9,476 nt of DNA, taken from Patescibacteria group bacterium (lineage in GTDB: Bacteria > Patescibacteriota > Microgenomatia > UBA10105). How positions within the stretch are numbered: position 1 is the first letter of the stretch; every line of letters begins with the position of its first letter. The notes under the pieces were generated by a model. It saw only the letters and a program-made list of their open reading frames with translations, was not told the origin of the DNA and made no database searches. The stretch is from positions 1 through 9,476 of the forward strand of contig DQGR01000090.1 of the NCBI GenBank assembly GCA_003524845.1. The letters are read 5' to 3'. This document shows, piece after piece, positions 5,084 through 9,476 of this stretch. A program made the position numbers and the translations under genes.

Positions 5084-6022
5084 TCAAACAGGTTTGCGCA
5101 GAAATTTCCGGTACACGAAGACGCTAATAATTAAGAGTGGAATCCAGATGACTCCATACACCACAATCCAGATTGCGACCGAAGCCAAGCCACGCAGGTT
5201 ACCCACGAGTGAGCGGACCGCGAGTTTAAAGATGACTTCCGGCCGGAAGGTCTCACTCGGCGCATAGGGCAAGGCGATTTCATCAGTCGACAGGTAGATG
5301 GTGACTTTCGCCAGCTCCGCATTTTTCGCGAGCGACTCCTGCTGGCCTTTATAGCTATCGATCTGGTTCTGGGTCTGGATAATTTGCTGCGTCAGGTTGG
5401 TAATATCAGAAATTTCCTGCGCCTGCTGCAATATTTGTTCGTAGCGCACCTTTGTGCTTTCCAGTATCGCAATGTGCTTTTCAATATCAATATATTGATC
5501 AGTAACGTCAGTCCCGTTGAGGTTTTCCGAAACCACTTTTATGGCCAAGCTGTGGAAAAAATTTAATGCCTCGTTGAGTTTAACCGAGGGAATCCGGATC
5601 GTGACCTGTGCAGTCGGCGCATCCTGAGGATTATTGACATTGGCATTGACCATGTATCCCCCATTAGTCTGGGTAAATCCGAGAATTTTATTGCGTACAT
5701 CAACTACGTCTTTAACCAGTAGTGACAAATTTGAGTTTTCAACGACCAGCCGGTTTGCCACATCAGTTTGCGGTGCATAATCAGACTGCGGGGGCAGAAT
5801 TGAACGGGCAATTGAACCAATTCCGACAGCAGGCGTACCTGTGGCAAACTCTCCGAAATTATCATACGACTTGCCAGAGGTAGCAGTGCTGATTTGACTT
5901 CGTGAAGGTCGAAATCCTAAACCAAGGATCTGACTTACTACATTAGAAAAGATAAGGTAAACTACTACAACTAATAAAAATGCCATTAATTTATGCGATT
6001 TAACCCAATTAATTAGAAACAT
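5084..6022 (-). CDS. DUF4349-domain membrane protein with coiled coil
   Basis: The 312-residue protein has an N-terminal membrane segment or uncleaved signal (about 12-34). An extracytoplasmic DUF4349-type domain spans roughly 84-250, and a second membrane segment (about 282-304) is followed by a short basic tail. The family signature is visible as R-L-V-V-E-x-S-x-L-S-L-x-V-K-D (91-105), G-G-Y-M-V (121-125) and G-T-D-V-T-D-Q-Y-I-D-I-E (170-181). A helical, Gln-rich, probably coiled-coil stretch follows (about 182-236). DUF4349 proteins are widespread envelope proteins, often lipoproteins in other bacteria, with no established activity. Here there is no lipobox and the protein is anchored at both ends. 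It stops at TGA. The promoter ends 8 nt before the ATG and there is no Shine-Dalgarno. Confidence 0.88.
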   Translation of the reverse strand: MFLINWVKSHKLMAFLLVVVVYLIFSNVVSQILGLGFRPSRSQISTATSGKSYDNFGEFATGTPAVGIGSIARSILPPQSDYAPQTDVANRLVVENSNLSLLVKDVVDVRNKILGFTQTNGGYMVNANVNNPQDAPTAQVTIRIPSVKLNEALNFFHSLAIKVVSENLNGTDVTDQYIDIEKHIAILESTKVRYEQILQQAQEISDITNLTQQIIQTQNQIDSYKGQQESLAKNAELAKVTIYLSTDEIALPYAPSETFRPEVIFKLAVRSLVGNLRGLASVAIWIVVYGVIWIPLLIISVFVYRKFLRKPV

Positions 6023-6030
6023 ACGCTTTA

Positions 6031-6060
6031 ATAGTACGCTTATGTAAACCTGGGTGTCAA
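6031..6060 (-). promoter_or_regulatory. Promoter of the DUF4349 gene
   Basis: On the minus strand, -35 TTGACA is followed by 18 nt and -10 TACTAT. Eight nt separate the -10 from the ATG at 6022, so the leader would be at most one or two bases. A second copy of the -35 lies 14 nt further upstream because of a tandem duplication. Confidence 0.65.
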
Positions 6061-6078
6061 TATGTGGGTGTCAATATG
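6051..6078. repeat. Perfect 14-bp tandem duplication over the -35 region
   Basis: TGGGTGTCAATATG occurs twice in direct succession (6051-6064 and 6065-6078). Each unit contains TGTCAA, which is TTGACA on the minus strand, so the -35 of the DUF4349 promoter is duplicated. It lies in the divergent region, also upstream of the plus-strand promoter at 6096-6125. Confidence 0.95.
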
Positions 6079-6095
6079 TAACGCAACCATCTCAT

Positions 6096-6125
6096 TTGCA
6101 AATTCACGCCCACTCTTGGCATAAT
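6096..6125 (+). promoter_or_regulatory. Promoter of the unknown membrane protein gene (probably leaderless)
   Basis: -35 TTGCAA, an 18-nt spacer and -10 CATAAT are present. The -10 ends 6 nt before the ATG at 6132. This supports 6132 over the upstream in-frame ATG at 6054, which lies on the far side of the promoter. Confidence 0.65.
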
Positions 6126-6131
6126 ACTCTA

Positions 6132-6980
6132 ATGAAACGCGAGCCGCTCTATCCCAACCAAATTATTCCGCTTCTGCTGACCTTCATTGTTTTTCTGGCC
6201 GGAGTCCTGATTTTACTGACCGAAATTACAATTTTAAATCAGTTTGTCATCGCCCGCGAAAAAATTATTCCGCATCTCCGCCTCGGCGATATTCTGGTCG
6301 GAATCACTATATATCTCAAAACTTCAATTGACTTTGCCATCTTCATCGGGCGGCTCATGGATAAATACCCGGGTTGGAAAAACCGGATTTTGATTGAGAT
6401 TGGCACGGCTTTGGGTAATATCGCCGGTACTTTGGCGATTTTAATTTTATGGGATGTGTTTCGCGAAGTCCGCGCACTCATGGCCTTGATGATTGTGATT
6501 GCGGCGCTGGTACTATTTCGCCTCGCCGAAGACGGCATGGAGCATGTTAAAGATGAAGAAGGTAAATACAAAGTCAGTTTCGGCGGCCTGGAACGCTACT
6601 TTGAGCAAGTTTTACATACGATAAACACATTAGTCGCTCCGGTACTCAACCGTTTAATTCCGCATACCAGTATGCAGAACGAAAGTCGTAACGGTTTCAA
6701 GGGTTTATTTCTACTCGCCTTTTCTGTCCCGTTTATCCTGGGACTGGATGATTTTGCCGGCTATATTCCACTGTTTAATGTCGTCAATGTGTTTGGCTTT
6801 GCGACCGGCGTCTTTTTAGGACACATGGTTCTTAATATCGCGCTCTTTCTTTCACCTCAGAAAACAATTACGACAGTTAAACATCCGGTGATTTCCTTCT
6901 TTGGCAGTATCGCGTTTGTTGTACTCGCTGTTTGGGGTCTTTACGAAGCAGCTCGCCTCATTGGCTTTGGCGCGCACTAA
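6132..6980 (+). CDS. Multi-pass membrane protein of unknown function, two-fold repeat, transporter-like
   Basis: The protein is 282 residues from the ATG chosen here. Membrane segments are apparent at about 12-34, 53-73, 88-108, 113-130, 190-215, 217-240 and 252-275. A charged cytoplasmic loop lies at about 131-188. A similar acidic motif appears once in each half: T-S-I-D-F-A-I-F-I-G (64-73) and G-L-D-D-F-A-G-Y-I-P-L-F (204-215). Such paired Asp-containing motifs in membrane helices recall the LysE/CadD/TerC group of exporters, but the match is by eye and weak, so I leave the function open. The codon preceding the start, the leaderless promoter and the lack of hydrophobic content in residues encoded by 6054-6131 all argue for the downstream start. 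It converges on the carbonic-anhydrase-like operon with only 17 bp between stops. Confidence 0.8.
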   Translation: MKREPLYPNQIIPLLLTFIVFLAGVLILLTEITILNQFVIAREKIIPHLRLGDILVGITIYLKTSIDFAIFIGRLMDKYPGWKNRILIEIGTALGNIAGTLAILILWDVFREVRALMALMIVIAALVLFRLAEDGMEHVKDEEGKYKVSFGGLERYFEQVLHTINTLVAPVLNRLIPHTSMQNESRNGFKGLFLLAFSVPFILGLDDFAGYIPLFNVVNVFGFATGVFLGHMVLNIALFLSPQKTITTVKHPVISFFGSIAFVVLAVWGLYEAARLIGFGAH

Positions 6981-6997
6981 ATGTTCAATTCTTTAAT

Positions 6998-7657
6998 TTA
7001 TGCGTACTGACTTTCATGGCCATCAACAATTTCCGAAAGTGTGTAAGTTGCGCGACTTTCGTGCGGATGTATACGGACGGTTTTGCTTGTTTCGTCAGGT
7101 TCGGCAATATTTAAATGTGTCTTAATTTGCCAGGAGTTTGGCAACAGCGATAAACAGTTTTCCAGAATCAGATCAGTTAAATAGACTTCCAGATTGACGC
7201 CTTTTTCGACTGCCTGAGCTTTAAACTCGACTTTTACCGCTTCAGTAATTGGGATGCCGCCGCAAAAGTGTTTGAGGCCGCCGCAAATGCCGGTGTGGGC
7301 AACTGCCACAATTTTTTGCACGTTTGGCAGTTTTGTCTGCAATTCCATAAATGCAGTTTTAATTGCCTGTATGCGGTCTTCCCCGACTTGCAATGGCCCG
7401 CCGCCCATAGAAACAGTGAGAATTTCATTCTCTGCATACCCATCTTTGATTAAATTATCAAACAGTGGTCTGACGATCCGGCGATCCATGCAGCTCCACA
7501 AGATGACTTTAATCTGAACCAGTTTATCTTGCGGTAGTGAATCATTGGGTAACCGAATTGAGTAGGTTCCCCATGCCGCAGGTGGCATCAAACTATCAGC
7601 AATCGTCACTTCTCCATGCACCAGCTGCTGGTCGTTTTCAAAAAGTTTTAGGTTCAT
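6998..7657 (-). CDS. Beta-carbonic-anhydrase-like zinc protein (small, second gene of operon)
   Basis: The 219-residue protein has no signal or membrane segment. Residues 50-160 carry the beta-carbonic-anhydrase plan. C56-M-D58-R-R60 matches the C-x-D-x-R zinc/catalytic dyad motif. A Gly-rich turn, S-M-G-G-G-P (83-88), stands where the family has R-N-A-G-N. A helix follows, then V-A-V-A-H121-T-G-I-C125-G-G, matching the H-x-x-C-G zinc ligands but with one extra residue between His and Cys. If active it would interconvert CO2 and bicarbonate. Relatives with the same fold hydrolyse CS2 or COS, so the substrate is open. It starts 3 nt after the stop of the larger gene, without a Shine-Dalgarno, so it is probably co-transcribed and perhaps translationally coupled. 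Residues 1-45 and 170-219 show no motif I recognise. Confidence 0.78.
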   Translation of the reverse strand: MNLKLFENDQQLVHGEVTIADSLMPPAAWGTYSIRLPNDSLPQDKLVQIKVILWSCMDRRIVRPLFDNLIKDGYAENEILTVSMGGGPLQVGEDRIQAIKTAFMELQTKLPNVQKIVAVAHTGICGGLKHFCGGIPITEAVKVEFKAQAVEKGVNLEVYLTDLILENCLSLLPNSWQIKTHLNIAEPDETSKTVRIHPHESRATYTLSEIVDGHESQYA

Positions 7658-7660
7658 AGA

Positions 7661-9376
7661 TTATAGATAGTTGGGACGGTTTGCTCCGTCAATTTCCAAA
7701 TTATATAATTGCATGTGTAACGTAATCAATTGATCATAAAATACGGGTAACACCTGATTCACAAACTCTGTGTCAATATCCAATACTCGACGGGACGTCT
7801 CTTGTAGCATAAGTGGAGGCAATAAAACAAAACGTAGCTTTCCATTCATATCCAGAAATTGTGACATAAATTTTCGGGCAGATTGAGTATCACCACTGGT
7901 AATTAAATCCTGCAGAGTATGTAAAACATCATTGTTTAGAAATGACAAAATTTTTGTTTCTAATCGACCTTTAGCTCTATGCCCACCATCGGTATCAATA
8001 TCTAAAGTAATATCAGACGCTATGTATGGAATTGAACGAGAACCAAAAAGTGAAGCTGCAGTCAAAACTCCATCTCCACCACTAGAAAGAAAAGGAACTA
8101 CTTCGAGTCCGTTTGTTTCTGCCTTTGGACCATGAGCAATATAAAATTCTGCGTGATGTCTTAGAGGATGGTCTGATTTATCTCCCCAATCTGAAACCCA
8201 TTGGAATGCTACATTCCAACAAGCTCGCTCAACCAGCGCATTTATTCTGCTTTCTGCTAGATGGTCGCCGTTGCTTTCACCATAAATCTGCTCAAACCGG
8301 GCGCTTAAATCATCTCCAAACTGTGCCTGTAAACGATCCCGAACTGTAATAAAAGTTTCAGCCACTTCTAGCATAAACTCCGGTTTACCGATTTTTCCGC
8401 TTAAGCTGCCGCGACTTATTCCGGTTGCACGTAAAAATTCCTGACAATGTTGACCATTAAACAGCGTCCGGGTAAAAACTACTTTACCCCGCTTTTCAAG
8501 ATTTATTATATTTTCCTTAGTAAAGAAAGTTTCGGGGTTTTCTTCCAAAACCTGATCAATCCCCAACACTAAACCTAAACTATCATGATCATAAATTTCT
8601 TGTACGGTAATTGCCCGTTTTTCACCAAATGCGCCGTTAATTTCGTTGTCGAATTTTTGTCTCATTCCGCGTTTTCGTAACAAGTCCCAACTAACGCCAT
8701 TATCTGGATGATTCCGAAGATCATCACCCAAATCCACACCAACTTTACCGCAGCACATATAATGATCATCAATCACTCCTTCTATGCCTAAAGCAGTATG
8801 AGTTTGGAAAAACTCAACCACTGCAACACCTTCCGCATGTTCAAGTTTGCCTAGTATTGGTTGCATCAACTCTCGATCTGCTATTACTCCCAACCCGTTA
8901 ACAGTCAATAACCCAGCTGGTTCGCGATATTTACTCATATTAAGGGGCATACCAAATACCAATGCATAGACTCGCCCATCAACACAACCAATCATACCTG
9001 TCGTGTATTTTTTGTCATATCTAAATGCCCGTTCTTGGTCACGCAATTCATGATATTTGTCGCTCTCAAAAATAGTTGCATAGGCATCCAAATTTTCAGT
9101 GACTCGACTAAATACTTCAGTAAGCGTACCCAATACTTCTGGTGGATAATGCTGTAAATATGTGTTTAGAAGCTTATATCCCATTAACTCGCCGACTCTA
9201 ACTAGTCTATTTCTATCTTTTTCAATAAGTTCCGTTAGAGATTGTGCTTGTGGTTTTGAAAAATTTCTATCTAGAATGTACGGGGTGAGAGTTCTGGTTA
9301 AATCAGAAGGTAAATCTTCAAGAGCAGGTAGTTTTTTAATTGCCGCCTGAGCGAAAGCTATTTCCTGTGGTGCCAT
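7661..9376 (-). CDS. Large protein with a beta-carbonic-anhydrase-like motif set and unassigned C-terminal region
   Basis: The 571-residue protein appears soluble. Residues 1-125 look mainly helical. A carbonic-anhydrase-like core follows: G-C131-V-D133-G-R135, P-A-G (153-155, the place of R-N-A-G-N), and D-H205-Y-M-C208-C-G. Together these give C-x-D-x-R plus H-x-x-C-G at a spacing (74) close to the family's. Residues about 230-571 match nothing I know. They include H-H-A-E-F-Y-I-A-H-G-P (407-417) and a Gly/Ser-rich S-S-G-G-D-G (431-436). At more than twice the usual size, the protein recalls the carboxysomal enzyme CsoSCA (helical N-domain, catalytic domain, C-domain). Its zinc-ligand spacing looks like plain beta enzymes, however, and no carboxysome gene is nearby. 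The gene is A+T-richer than its partner and has its own promoter. Carbonic-anhydrase activity is an inference. Confidence 0.72.
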   Translation of the reverse strand: MAPQEIAFAQAAIKKLPALEDLPSDLTRTLTPYILDRNFSKPQAQSLTELIEKDRNRLVRVGELMGYKLLNTYLQHYPPEVLGTLTEVFSRVTENLDAYATIFESDKYHELRDQERAFRYDKKYTTGMIGCVDGRVYALVFGMPLNMSKYREPAGLLTVNGLGVIADRELMQPILGKLEHAEGVAVVEFFQTHTALGIEGVIDDHYMCCGKVGVDLGDDLRNHPDNGVSWDLLRKRGMRQKFDNEINGAFGEKRAITVQEIYDHDSLGLVLGIDQVLEENPETFFTKENIINLEKRGKVVFTRTLFNGQHCQEFLRATGISRGSLSGKIGKPEFMLEVAETFITVRDRLQAQFGDDLSARFEQIYGESNGDHLAESRINALVERACWNVAFQWVSDWGDKSDHPLRHHAEFYIAHGPKAETNGLEVVPFLSSGGDGVLTAASLFGSRSIPYIASDITLDIDTDGGHRAKGRLETKILSFLNNDVLHTLQDLITSGDTQSARKFMSQFLDMNGKLRFVLLPPLMLQETSRRVLDIDTEFVNQVLPVFYDQLITLHMQLYNLEIDGANRPNYL

Positions 9377-9385
9377 AAATCAAAA

Positions 9386-9404
9386 CCGGAGCTTAAAGCT
9401 CCAG
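9386..9404 (-). promoter_or_regulatory. Palindrome at the expected transcript start of the carbonic-anhydrase-like operon
   Basis: On the minus strand CTGGAGC-TTTAA-GCTCCGG forms a 7-bp stem (one G-U pair) with a 5-nt loop. TTTTGATTT follows and then the ATG at 9376. It lies immediately after the expected start near 9407, so it could be an operator, a 5' stabilising hairpin, or the terminator of a gene beyond the window. There is no Shine-Dalgarno after it. Confidence 0.5.
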
Positions 9405-9413
9405 AAAAGATAA

Positions 9414-9442
9414 AATATACCTGAAACTGGCGGATTTTTCAA
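9414..9442 (-). promoter_or_regulatory. Promoter of the carbonic-anhydrase-like operon
   Basis: On the minus strand, -35 TTGAAA is followed by 17 nt and -10 TATATT. The expected start near 9407 gives a leader of about 30 nt. A further inverted repeat, ATGAGT/ACTCAT (9453-9458 and 9469-9474), lies just upstream of the -35 and could be a second protein-binding site. Confidence 0.65.
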
Positions 9443-9476
9443 GTATCTAACGATGAGTCTGGTGCGAAACTCATTA

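Noticed and set aside
6054..6131. Upstream ATG for the unknown membrane protein
   Set aside because: It lies before a good promoter and within the tandem duplication. The added 26 residues are polar, with no membrane or signal character. The ATG at 6132 fits the promoter.
7660..7665. TATAAT on the minus strand just before the small carbonic-anhydrase-like gene
   Set aside because: Only 2 nt separate it from the ATG, so transcription would begin inside the gene. The hexamer overlaps the stop codon of the upstream gene, so operon transcription is simpler.
7661..9376. Carboxysomal carbonic anhydrase CsoSCA and a carboxysome locus
   Set aside because: No shell protein, Rubisco or other carboxysome gene is in the window, and the His-Cys spacing follows ordinary beta enzymes. 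Only size and three-part layout agree.
1..9476. CRISPR array, insertion sequence, prophage or defence genes
   Set aside because: I found no regularly spaced repeats, transposase, integrase or recognised defence motifs on either strand.

Overview
The window looks like a compact bacterial chromosome segment, mid-GC over most of its length. The features that suggest a candidate-phyla-radiation (Patescibacteria, perhaps Microgenomates-like) genome are: tRNA genes without encoded CCA ends, several promoters placed so that mRNAs would be leaderless, a Rho factor with a low-complexity N-terminal extension, a LysM/M23 cell-wall hydrolase, a DUF4349 protein and a short double zinc-ribbon protein. That placement is an inference, because no rRNA or ribosomal marker is present. 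The standard bacterial code fits, and TGA is used as a stop at least once.

Layout. Positions 1-480 hold a minus-strand double zinc-ribbon protein with a strong promoter, a structured leader of about 115 nt and a perfect Shine-Dalgarno. Positions 480-822 hold a stretch of nested inverted repeats followed by two minus-strand alanine tRNAs (anticodons GGC and CGC). Positions 874-1956 encode an anchored LysM-LysM-M23 peptidase (minus). Positions 1957-2188 hold its promoter, an unexplained plus-strand promoter and a long hairpin. Positions 2189-3649 encode Rho (minus), with a consensus promoter about 150 nt upstream. Positions 3976-4929 encode a CaCA-family cation exchanger (plus). Positions 5084-6022 encode a DUF4349 membrane protein (minus). 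It is divergent from an unrecognised multi-pass membrane protein at 6132-6980 (plus). Positions 6998-9376 are a two-gene minus-strand operon: a 571-residue protein followed after 3 nt by a 219-residue protein. Both carry beta-carbonic-anhydrase-type zinc and catalytic motifs.

How the parts relate. Most genes look like single-gene transcription units for housekeeping and the envelope (termination, peptidoglycan cutting, ion exchange, membrane proteins). The most distinctive block is the paired carbonic-anhydrase-like operon. Its large member has about 340 residues I cannot assign and is clearly richer in A+T than its partner. The second distinctive feature is promoter architecture: four genes have a -10 hexamer only 5-8 nt before the ATG and no Shine-Dalgarno, while one gene (zinc-ribbon) has a textbook Shine-Dalgarno behind a folded leader.

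All assignments rest on reading motifs by eye. No database search was possible.
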